Origin: JAXIHJ01 sp034189755
Lineage (GTDB): Bacteria; Planctomycetota; Phycisphaerae; SM23-33
Direction of reading: 5' to 3'
Length of the DNA: 7,006 bases
Assembly: GCA_034189755.1 (NCBI GenBank)
Contig: JAXIHJ010000089.1
Coordinates: 1-7,006 of the forward strand
Positions 1 to 5,979 of the stretch are shown here, piece by piece (the stretch's first letter is position 1; each line of letters opens with the position of its first letter). Under the pieces are notes generated by a model. That model made no database searches, was not told where the DNA came from, and saw nothing but the letters and a program-made list of their open reading frames with translations. The position numbers and the translations under genes were made by a program.

Positions 1-53
1 CTCTGAGTTCCGTGTTCCGGTATTCAGTTATCAATCAGCGGTCTGTGTTCCGC
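1..53. repeat. Degenerate short repeats (GTTCCG and CAGTTAT-like)
   Basis: The hexamer GTTCCG occurs at 7-12, 14-19 and 47-52. Between them, around 25-38, is a degenerate CAGTTAT/CAATCAG segment that resembles the cleaner CAGTAGT heptamers found at 3517-3537. This looks like the edge of a dispersed intergenic repeat, but only the part inside the window can be seen. Confidence 0.4.
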
Positions 54-234
54 TTATATGCACGGGGCGCATAGCACGCCCCCAACTTCTACGAAATGAC
101 GCGATTTGCGCGCGCAGACGGCGTTGCAAAACTCCTGTTGACGTTGTAAGTCCAGGCCGGCTAAGGAGAAGTTTTTTTTATTTTCCGGAGCTGCTTTCGG
201 AGTGAGTTTGTAAATCCGTGCGCACAAAACAGTC

Positions 235-261
235 CACGAATTACACGAATTGCACGAATGT
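235..261. repeat. Three tandem 9-base units (CACGAATTA type)
   Basis: Three consecutive units read CACGAATTA, CACGAATTG and CACGAATGT. On the other strand this is the ATTCGTG-type string that I recall as a common intergenic repeat in several environmental bacterial phyla; that recollection is not verified here. The units are directly adjacent with no spacers, so this is a tandem repeat and not a CRISPR array. A purine-rich GAAGAAAAAGAAGAAAAA tract follows at about 263-280. Confidence 0.65.
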
Positions 262-289
262 AGAAGAAAAAGAAGAAAAATCGTCCACA

Positions 290-348
290 CCTGCCTACCT
301 GACCGGCCCGCCTGCCCCTTGCGGAGCAAGGCCGGCAGGTAGGGCAGG
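290..348. repeat. Long imperfect inverted repeat with nested hairpin
   Basis: The left arm at 290-307 (CCTGCCTACCTG, one unpaired A at 302, then CCGGC) pairs with the right arm at 331-348, with one unpaired G at 344. This gives about 17 base pairs. Inside the loop is a second perfect hairpin, CTTGC (318-322) with GCAAG (326-330) around a GGA loop. GGCAGG-type motifs continue to about 352. Read on the minus strand, the structure lies about 70 bases past the pilZ-type stop, and a run of five T's follows about a dozen bases after it. It could therefore end that transcript, though the T-run is too far away for a textbook intrinsic terminator. A mobile repeat module is an equally good reading. Confidence 0.6.
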
Positions 349-418
349 CAGGGGTAGGCGGGGCGCTAAGCGAGCGGTGCCGTTAAAAGCTGTTGCGGTT
401 TTTCGAAGGTTTTTTCTC

Positions 419-769
419 TCAGGCGGTGGCGGACTGTGCTTCCGCCGGGATGCGGTTGAATCGTATGCCCACGGCGAGGTGGCCGGTAGTCAGCAGCGCC
501 TTGCGGTCCACGCGGATGACATAGGCTGAAATCGTCTTGTGGCCCAGGTCGAATACTTCCGGCCGGGTTACGTCGCTGAAGGTTACCATCAGCATATGCC
601 CCTCCTTGACGGGCGTGGTCGCCGGTACGTACATAAGCATGCCGCTGTCCGAGATGTCGATACTGCGGGCCGGAAGCCTTCGCTCAGATGGCTGGTGGAC
701 AAACCGCAGGTTCGACGCAACGGGGTAACGCCTGGTTTGTCTTCGTTCAACTGATGCCGTAGCGCACAT
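419..769 (-). CDS. PilZ domain protein (putative c-di-GMP receptor)
   Basis: This 116-residue soluble protein is a single PilZ domain, the fold that binds the second messenger cyclic di-GMP. Both family signatures are visible: the N-terminal arginine motif RRQTRR (residues 9-14, satisfying RxxxR) and DISDSG (residues 38-43, satisfying D/N-x-S-x-x-G), followed by beta-strand-like segments and a terminal VGIRFNRI strand near residues 99-106. There is no attached output domain, membrane segment or signal peptide, so it probably works through a partner protein. The start is supported by GAGGA seven bases upstream of the ATG; no in-frame alternative start lies between there and a stronger AAAGGAGGT at 815-823. 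It is divergent from pfkA. The regulated process (motility, polysaccharide, secretion) cannot be told from this window. Confidence 0.85.
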   Translation of the reverse strand: MCATASVERRQTRRYPVASNLRFVHQPSERRLPARSIDISDSGMLMYVPATTPVKEGHMLMVTFSDVTRPEVFDLGHKTISAYVIRVDRKALLTTGHLAVGIRFNRIPAEAQSATA

Positions 770-972
770 TATGAGTTCCTCGGTCCTTTGCCGCCCCGCC
801 CGATAACTGCACCTACCTCCTTTATCGGCAAGAACCCCGTGTAGATTTTATCTTGATTTGCCGGCCGGCCGGCCGCTTATTGGAGAAACCGCCGTTCTGC
901 GGACATCAAAAGGGACCGGCCGGACAACGAAATGAAGCGCAAATTTTTGTGCATGACGTGTAGGAGACGCAT
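770..972. promoter_or_regulatory. Divergent control region between pilZ-type gene and pfkA
   Basis: This 203-base gap separates two genes transcribed away from each other, so it should contain both promoters. An AT-rich pocket at 841-859 sits beside the palindrome GCCGGCCGGCCGGC (860-873). On the minus strand TAAAAT (850-845) matches five of six bases of a sigma-70 -10 box, but the position expected for -35 falls in the palindrome and does not match. On the plus strand TTGATT (853-858) could be a -35, with only a weak CTTATT at 876-881 as -10, which would place the palindrome in the spacer. A strong AAAGGAGGT (minus strand, 823-815) lies 45 bases before the pilZ-type start. The promoter assignments are tentative. 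Confidence 0.35.
860..873. repeat. 14-base GC palindrome, possible operator
   Basis: GCCGGCCGGCCGGC is its own reverse complement and is flanked on the left by an AT-rich segment. A shorter related ACCGGCCGG lies near 916-924. The position between divergent promoters fits a regulator site, but GGCC/CCGG strings are frequent in DNA this GC-rich, so chance is a real alternative. Confidence 0.35.
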
Positions 973-2067
973 ATGGGCGACAAACTCAAGCGGATAGGGA
1001 TATTGACCGGCGGCGGGGATTGCCCGGGCCTGAACGCCGTCATACGGGCGGTCGCCAAGGCGGCTATGGGCGGCGGGCTGGAGGTCGTCGGCATCGAAGA
1101 CGGCTACCTTGGTCTGATCGAAAATCGCATTCGCGTGCTCGAGAACCGGGACGTCAGCGACATTCTCACCCGAGGCGGGACGATTCTGGGCGCCTCGAAC
1201 AAGGCCAACCCGGCCCGCTACGCCATGCCCGACGGCGAGGGCGGCTGGGTGCTCCGCGACGTGCGCGAGCAGGTGATGCAGCACTGCGCCGACGCCGAAC
1301 TCGACGCGCTGGTCGTCATCGGCGGCGACGGCACGATGAGCGGCGCAGAGAAGCTTATCCAGCGCGGGCTGAAGATCGTCGGCGTGCCCAAGACTATCGA
1401 CAATGACCTGTGGGGCACGGACATAACGTTCGGCCACGACACCGCCGTCGCCACCGCCGCCGACGCGCTGGACAAGGTGCACACCACCGCATCAAGCCAC
1501 CACCGCGTGATGGTCGTCGAGCTGATGGGCCGGTACGCCGGCTGGCTGACGCTTCGCGCAGGCGTCGCCAGCGGGGCGGATGTCATACTCATTCCGGAGA
1601 TCCCGTTTGAGATGGACAAGGTCATCGAGAACTGCCTCTATCGCGGCCGGCGAGGCAAGCGGTTTACGATTGTCGCCACCGGTGAGGGCGCCAAGCCCGT
1701 CGGCGGCGAGCAGTTCGTCGACCACACGGACGATACGTCGCCCGACCCGATCCGCCTGGGCGGTGTCGGCAAGTTCGTCGCAGGCCAAATAGAGGACCGC
1801 ACGGACCTGGAGAGCCGCTCGATTGTGCTCGGCCACATTCAGCGAGGCGGGCCTCCGACCGCACGCGACCGGCTGCTGGCGACACAGTTCGGCTTTAAGG
1901 CGTTCGAGCTGTTGACCGCCGGGCAGTTCGGCCGGCTCGTTGTCCACCGCGACGGGAAAATCGACTCGGTGGCCATAAGCGAGGCCGCCGGCAAGGTGCG
2001 CACCGTGCCGACAGATCACCAGCTCATCCGCGCCGCACGCGCAATAGGAACGTGCTTTGGAGATTAA
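973..2067 (+). CDS. pfkA: 6-phosphofructokinase (ATP- or PPi-dependent)
   Basis: This cytoplasmic glycolytic enzyme phosphorylates fructose 6-phosphate to fructose 1,6-bisphosphate. The 364-residue length suits the PfkA family (E. coli about 320, mixed-substrate members 340-400). Family motifs appear in order: the phosphoryl-donor loop GGGDCPGLN (residues 13-21), TRGGTILGASN (66-76), GGDGT (117-121), catalytic PKTIDND (139-145, with Asp143 as the expected base), MGRYAGW (185-191) and LGHIQRGG in the C-terminal third. The residue equivalent to E. coli Gly104 is Gly (ATP type) while that equivalent to Gly124 is Lys140 (PPi type), so the donor cannot be assigned with confidence. GGDCPGLN also leans to the PPi/mixed group. 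The start is set by AGGAG (962-966) six bases before the ATG. The next gene begins immediately after its TAA. Confidence 0.95.
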   Translation: MGDKLKRIGILTGGGDCPGLNAVIRAVAKAAMGGGLEVVGIEDGYLGLIENRIRVLENRDVSDILTRGGTILGASNKANPARYAMPDGEGGWVLRDVREQVMQHCADAELDALVVIGGDGTMSGAEKLIQRGLKIVGVPKTIDNDLWGTDITFGHDTAVATAADALDKVHTTASSHHRVMVVELMGRYAGWLTLRAGVASGADVILIPEIPFEMDKVIENCLYRGRRGKRFTIVATGEGAKPVGGEQFVDHTDDTSPDPIRLGGVGKFVAGQIEDRTDLESRSIVLGHIQRGGPPTARDRLLATQFGFKAFELLTAGQFGRLVVHRDGKIDSVAISEAAGKVRTVPTDHQLIRAARAIGTCFGD

Positions 2068-3522
2068 TTGGATATGTTCTTCCCAACACACGGGTCAAAA
2101 CGTGCTCGGCGACACTGCATTGCGGCGGCGGTCTGCGTTGTTGTGCTCGCCGCCGGAGCAGCCCCGGCCGGACCGACGGCGCTACAGGCCCGTATTGCGG
2201 CGCTGGTGCGTGCCTACGAGCGGGAACATGGTACCATCGCCGGTGTCTCGGCTGTAGACCTTCGCACTGCCCGGCCGCTCGTCGCTATTCGCGACGGCGA
2301 GCCGCGAACCCCCGCGAGCAACCAGAAACTGCTGACCAGCGCGTTTGCGCTGGAGCGGCTGGGCGGGAACTTCAAGTTCACCACGGTCGTTTACCGCTGG
2401 AGCGGCGGGCTGCTGGTAGTGGGCGACGGCGACCCGACGCTAGGCGACCCGGTTATCGCCGAGGCCGCCGGCATGAGCATCTACGCCGAACTGGACGCCT
2501 GGGCCGCCGACGTGAAAAAGAAACTCGGCAAGGAGATCGCCGGCGACCTGCTTGTCTGCGGCAGCGCGGATGCGTCGGTCTATCGGCACCGCGACTGGCC
2601 GACCGGCCAGCATCATCGCTGGTACGCCGCGCCTGTCGCGCCGCTGAACTTTCACGACAACTGCTTCGATGTAACCTTCAGGCGGGTCGGCAAGACCATT
2701 GCGGCTGAGGTCGCGCCTGTAAGCCGGCTGGTTCGTATCAAAAGCGCCGTGCGCTCAGGCCGGAAACATCTATGCTCGGTCCAAATCCGCGATGGCGACA
2801 GCGTGGTTAGCCTTCGCGGCACGGTCAGGCCAGGCTCGGCGGTGATAAGCGCAGCGGTGAATGATCCGCCACTGCTGCTTGGCCGGGTCTTCACCGACCG
2901 GCTGGCGCGTGCCGGCGTAACGCTGGGCGGGCGGGTTCGGCGCATCCGGCGGGCGGAGGTAGACCTGGCCGCCGCGACGCCGCTGACCGGTACGACCACC
3001 GCCTTGTCGCTGGCATTGGCGCGGGCCAACAAGCGCAGCCTGAACCTCGCCGCCGAGTGTATCTTCCTGCGGGCCGGCGACGGCACGTGGAAAGGCAGCG
3101 CGAATATCGAAACGCAGGTGCTCATCCGGCATTTTGGCCTGGCTGCAAAGAGCTTCGTCGTGGCCGACGGCTCCGGGCTAAGCCGCCACAACCGCGTCGC
3201 CCCAGCCGGCGTAACCGCTGTTCTGGCGGCCATGCTGAGACACAAAAACGCCTCAATCTTTCTGGCGTCGCTTCCGGCAAGTGGTGTGGACGGCTCGATG
3301 CGGTCCCGGCTCAGCGGGCGGCGATATCGCAACCGGGTGCTCGCCAAGACCGGCTCGATCGCCGGCAGCTCCTGCCTGAGCGGCTACGTGCTTGGCGGCG
3401 ACGGGAAACCGGCTATTGCGTTTTCGGTGCTTGTAAACGACGTGCCGGCCGGATACGCATGGACGGCGAAACAATTGCAGGATTCCATCTGCCGGCTGCT
3501 GGTAGAAACAAGTAGCCAGTAG
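2068..3522 (+). CDS. dacB: D-alanyl-D-alanine carboxypeptidase/endopeptidase, S13 (PBP4) family
   Basis: This is an exported serine peptidase that trims D-Ala or cleaves cross-links in peptidoglycan. The 484-residue length is close to E. coli PBP4. An N-terminal signal has a basic KRARRH stretch (11-16), a hydrophobic core (17-31) and an Ala-Pro-Ala cleavage candidate near 32-34. All three penicillin-binding motifs are present: SNQK (84-87, Ser84 as nucleophile), SLN (324-326) and KTGS (427-430). GDGDPTL (119-125), WYAAPVAPLN (185-194) and DGSGLSRHNR (367-376) are also typical of S13. The reading frame opens directly after the pfkA stop. A TTG at 2068 lies five bases past GGAG (2059-2062) and an ATG at 2074 lies eleven past it; either could be used, with two residues' difference. 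No spacer from pfkA implies co-transcription and probably coupled translation. The last codons and stop lie inside a heptamer repeat. Confidence 0.93.
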   Translation: MDMFFPTHGSKRARRHCIAAAVCVVVLAAGAAPAGPTALQARIAALVRAYEREHGTIAGVSAVDLRTARPLVAIRDGEPRTPASNQKLLTSAFALERLGGNFKFTTVVYRWSGGLLVVGDGDPTLGDPVIAEAAGMSIYAELDAWAADVKKKLGKEIAGDLLVCGSADASVYRHRDWPTGQHHRWYAAPVAPLNFHDNCFDVTFRRVGKTIAAEVAPVSRLVRIKSAVRSGRKHLCSVQIRDGDSVVSLRGTVRPGSAVISAAVNDPPLLLGRVFTDRLARAGVTLGGRVRRIRRAEVDLAAATPLTGTTTALSLALARANKRSLNLAAECIFLRAGDGTWKGSANIETQVLIRHFGLAAKSFVVADGSGLSRHNRVAPAGVTAVLAAMLRHKNASIFLASLPASGVDGSMRSRLSGRRYRNRVLAKTGSIAGSSCLSGYVLGGDGKPAIAFSVLVNDVPAGYAWTAKQLQDSICRLLVETSSQ

Positions 3523-3537
3523 TCAGTAGTCAGTAAG
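3517..3537. repeat. Three heptamer tandem units (CAGTAGT) at the dacB 3' end
   Basis: CAGTAGT, CAGTAGT and CAGTAAG follow one another. The stop codon of the S13 peptidase gene (TAG, 3520-3522) lies in the first unit, so the repeat supplies the end of the gene. It occupies most of the 29-base gap to the convergent CNNM gene. I see no hairpin plus T-run there, so no intrinsic terminator is called for either gene. Confidence 0.6.
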
Positions 3538-3551
3538 AAACCGGATACGGG

Positions 3552-4550
3552 CTACCATTCTTTCAGTTCGCCGACGATTTCCTCGACGAGGTCCTTGACG
3601 GTGGCGATGCCGATGTGGCGCCCGCCCGCCGACTCGACGACAGCCATCGCCGCACCGGTGCGCTGCATGCGATATAGCGCGTCGCTGACGGGCGTCTCCG
3701 CAGGCAGGCAGAGCGGGGTGGCCATCTTGTTGGCCGGTGGGCCGGTCGGCGCTTCGGCGACGACGTCGTAAAGGTCCAGCACGCCGACAACCCGCCCGCC
3801 GGCGTCCAGCAGCGGCACGCGGGAGTAATTGCAATCGGCGAAAAGCTGCGTAACCTGCCGGAGTGTAATGTTACTTCGGGCCGAAACGACGTCTCGCATC
3901 GGGATCATCACGTCGACGAGCGTTACATCCGCCAGTTGCATGACCCGCTCGGCCATGACCGATTGAAACTGTGACAGCACACCGCTTGCGTGGGCCTCGG
4001 CAACGATGCCGCCCGGGACTTCATGAAGGCCTTGCTGCCGCAGCCCGCCGGCGCCGGCCAGATGAAATATCACCCACGATAACCCGCGAACCAGGTAGGA
4101 AACGCCGATAAGCTTGAACAGCACGTCCGAGGCCTTCAGCAGCCAGGCCAGGCGATAAACAAGCCGCTCGGCCCGCCTGTGAAAGAGGCCCTTTGGAATA
4201 CTGTCACCAACGACAAACAGGATCGGCGTCGCCACGATAAGCGTCAGCCATTCGGCCCGATGGGCGTAACCGGCCGTCACAAATATCGCGCTGACGGCGA
4301 ACGTTGCGGCGTAACAGGGGATGTTCGTTCCGATTAATAATACGGCCAGGAGATTGTTGGGTTTGGCTAACATGCCGTGCAGCAGTCGGGCCGAACGTCG
4401 CGACTGCTCGGCGTACAGGTTCAGGCGGATCTTGTTCAGCGTGTAGACGCCTGTTTCCAGGCCCGCGTACAGGGCGTACAGTATCACGCTTGCAGCCAGC
4501 ACCGCCGGCCACAGCGCCCAGTTCAGGATGTCCGCCGTTTCGGCAATCAT
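3552..4550 (-). CDS. CNNM (DUF21) + CBS-pair membrane protein, lacks CorC_HlyC domain
   Basis: This 332-residue inner-membrane protein of the CNNM/CorC group has members linked to magnesium or cobalt efflux. Residues 1-170 form the DUF21 transmembrane unit: a first helix leading into GLETG (30-34, the family's G-x-E-T motif), further hydrophobic stretches at about 66-93, 101-118 and 130-165, and GDSIPK (115-120), where most relatives have GE in place of GD. Two CBS domains follow, the first starting at MIPMRDVV (215-222) and the second at about 276-330. The chain stops right after the CBS pair (EEIVGELKEW), so the C-terminal CorC_HlyC domain of its neighbour is absent. Its ATG overlaps the upstream gene's stop as ATGA (4550-4547), giving translational coupling. 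The transported ion is not shown by the sequence. Confidence 0.88.
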   Translation of the reverse strand: MIAETADILNWALWPAVLAASVILYALYAGLETGVYTLNKIRLNLYAEQSRRSARLLHGMLAKPNNLLAVLLIGTNIPCYAATFAVSAIFVTAGYAHRAEWLTLIVATPILFVVGDSIPKGLFHRRAERLVYRLAWLLKASDVLFKLIGVSYLVRGLSWVIFHLAGAGGLRQQGLHEVPGGIVAEAHASGVLSQFQSVMAERVMQLADVTLVDVMIPMRDVVSARSNITLRQVTQLFADCNYSRVPLLDAGGRVVGVLDLYDVVAEAPTGPPANKMATPLCLPAETPVSDALYRMQRTGAAMAVVESAGGRHIGIATVKDLVEEIVGELKEW

Positions 4551-5815
4551 TGCGCCCCCTCCATCAGTTGGAGGCGAACCTTACCGACGCGCCGCCGCTG
4601 CATGGATTCCACGCTGAAGCGGAGGTTGTGGTAGCTTACCTTGTCGCCCGCCTGCGGGATGCGTCCCAGCAGCGATGCGAGGAACCCTCCGACCGTGCTG
4701 ATGCGCCGGCCGGCTAAGTCCGTGGTGAACACATCGGACCATTCGTGGATGCCGAGCCGCCCGTCCAGGACGTATTCCGTCGCGCTTATTCGCCTGACGG
4801 CCGGGCCGGCCTCGACGTTGTTGGGGTCCGGGATGTCGCCGACTATCTCCTCGAGGATGTCCTCCAGTGTAACCAGTCCGGCCGTCCCGCCGTACTCGTC
4901 GACGACGATACCCATCTGCGTGCGCGTGGTGCGAAACCGCATCAGCGCGCGTTCGACGCTGGCGGCTTCGGGTAAAAACGGCACGGGCGCCACCAGGTCG
5001 CGCAACTTCGCCTGCGGATTCAGCAGTATCCGCTTGGCGTGCACCACGCCGAGGATGCGATCGATGCCGGCGTCGTAGACGGGGATTTTCCGCAGCCGCG
5101 TTCGCCTGAACAGGTCCGCCAGCCCGTCCGTCGAGTCGTTTACGTTGTAGGCGACCATGTCCACCCGCGGCACCATGATGTCGCCCAGGCGCAGCTCCGC
5201 CAGCTCGACGATTTCCTGAAGCAGCGCATTGGCGTCGCGGGTGATGACGCCCCGCTTGGCCGAAAGCTCCAGAAGCGCGCCCAGCTCGTTGGCGGTAATT
5301 TCATCCTTGTCCTCCGGTCCGGGCGATATGATCCACAAGATCGGGCTGATTATTATGTTAACTAAAACCCACAGCAGAGGCGCCAGCAGGCGCGAGATGA
5401 CGAGCACCGGCCATGCCGCCAGCGTCGACCATCGTCGCCGCCAGAGCATTGCAAGCATCTTTGGGCAGACCTCGCCGAATAGAACCAGCACCAGCAGCGA
5501 CACCAGCGAAGCGACGGCCGTAACCCAGCCGTGCTTGGCCGTTCGGCTCAGGTTGATCAACAGCACCGCCACTATGCCGGTGTAAGCGACGTTGACCAGC
5601 ATGTTGCCCAGCAGCAGCGTGTTGAGCAGAAAGCGTGGCCGCCGCAATAGCAAATGAACCGCTCGCCCCGCGCCGCCGGTCCGCAGACGGAACCGCTCTC
5701 CGCCGGAGAGGCTGAACATGGCCGTCTCGGTGCCGCTGAAAAAGGCCGACCACGCCAGCAGCACCACAAGCGCTAGCATCCGCCAGGCGTGCTCGAAGAG
5801 AAAATCAACCCACAT
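4547..5815 (-). CDS. CorC/HlyC-type CNNM protein with CBS pair and CorC_HlyC domain
   Basis: This 422-residue inner-membrane protein has the full architecture of the 'hemolysin C/CorC' family, implicated in magnesium/cobalt resistance rather than haemolysis. DUF21 covers about 1-165, with SGTETA (27-32) at the end of helix 1, long hydrophobic segments at 62-88 and 97-113, FGEVCPK (113-119) and a further hydrophobic stretch at 132-164. CBS1 begins at DIMVPRVDM (212-220). CBS2 includes DEYGGTAGLVTLEDILEEIVGD (306-327), the most diagnostic stretch. The CorC_HlyC domain fills about 340-415, with an RISTVGGFL segment. I chose the ATG at 5815 because GGAGGT lies seven bases upstream and the first membrane helix follows directly. 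The in-frame ATG at 5875 has no ribosome site and would add twenty polar residues. It is coupled to the shorter paralogue downstream. Confidence 0.92.
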   Translation of the reverse strand: MWVDFLFEHAWRMLALVVLLAWSAFFSGTETAMFSLSGGERFRLRTGGAGRAVHLLLRRPRFLLNTLLLGNMLVNVAYTGIVAVLLINLSRTAKHGWVTAVASLVSLLVLVLFGEVCPKMLAMLWRRRWSTLAAWPVLVISRLLAPLLWVLVNIIISPILWIISPGPEDKDEITANELGALLELSAKRGVITRDANALLQEIVELAELRLGDIMVPRVDMVAYNVNDSTDGLADLFRRTRLRKIPVYDAGIDRILGVVHAKRILLNPQAKLRDLVAPVPFLPEAASVERALMRFRTTRTQMGIVVDEYGGTAGLVTLEDILEEIVGDIPDPNNVEAGPAVRRISATEYVLDGRLGIHEWSDVFTTDLAGRRISTVGGFLASLLGRIPQAGDKVSYHNLRFSVESMQRRRVGKVRLQLMEGAQ

Positions 5816-5979
5816 GCCGGCGACCTCCGGCTGGGGACGGGCCTGATAATGGTCGGCCGGCGGCAAGATGCGCATGCCGCATCGGAACTGCCAGCAACGG
5901 CCGTTGTGGACCGGGTTCGTCGGATTGTTCGCTTTCTTCAGGCATCGAAGCGCAGGGAAAGTGTATCACAGCGACGCCG
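5816..5979 (-). promoter_or_regulatory. 164-base gap upstream of the CNNM pair, possible promoter
   Basis: This gap between the MBL-fold gene and the CNNM pair is the longest on the minus strand, so it is the likeliest site for a promoter of the pair. An extended -10-like TGATACACT (TACACT at 5965-5960) is present, but no acceptable -35 sits 16-18 bases before it. The strong ribosome site GGAGGT at 5828-5823 belongs to the CorC-type gene. I see no clear terminator for the MBL-fold gene, so read-through is possible. Confidence 0.25.

Larger units (their letters stand above)
1..418. other. Repeat-rich intergenic region, no gene supported
   Basis: I find no credible gene in this stretch. Open frames exist on both strands, but they run through tandem repeats and a hairpin, lack family motifs, and have amino-acid patterns that simply reflect the repeats (for example Asn-Ser-Cys and Thr-Asn-Tyr runs). 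Composition is patchy: an AT-rich run near 170-186, a purine-rich run at 262-280, and very GC-rich DNA at 300-365. It holds, in order, degenerate GTTCCG and CAGT-type repeats (1-53), a 9-base triple repeat (235-261) and a long imperfect hairpin (290-348). It lies downstream of the minus-strand pilZ-type gene, so any 3' end of that transcript falls here. Positions 54-230 show nothing I can name. Confidence 0.6.

Noticed and set aside
235..261. Possible CRISPR-like array
   Set aside because: The units are 9 bases, directly adjacent and without spacers. No cas gene is present in the window.
54..329. Minus-strand frame of 91 codons at the left edge
   Set aside because: It runs through the hairpin and the 9-base tandem repeat, and its Cys-Asn-Ser repeats are simply those units translated. 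No known domain is visible.
218..529. Plus-strand frame of 103 codons
   Set aside because: It crosses the repeat zone and the antisense of the PilZ gene's end; its composition follows the repeats.
877..1482. Minus-strand open frame of about 200 codons opposite pfkA, plus another at 1492-2091
   Set aside because: Both lie antisense to a gene with clear catalytic motifs. Long antisense frames are expected in GC-rich coding DNA, and neither shows a family motif or a convincing ribosome site.
2652..3347. Minus-strand frame of 231 codons opposite the S13 peptidase gene
   Set aside because: The plus strand carries SLN and DGSGLSR motifs in this span; the antisense product is a low-complexity Arg/Ser/Thr/Ala-rich sequence.
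3523..3551. Bidirectional terminator between the convergent genes
   Set aside because: The 29-base gap is filled with the heptamer repeat; I find no stem of useful length followed by a T-run on either strand.
3523..3834. Minus-strand frame of 103 codons overlapping the CNNM gene's 3' half
   Set aside because: It is an out-of-frame Arg-rich shadow of the CBS-coding sequence.
5816..5875. Upstream ATG at 5875 as the start of the CorC-type gene
   Set aside because: No ribosome site precedes it and it would add twenty polar residues before the first membrane helix; the ATG at 5815 has GGAGGT at ideal spacing.
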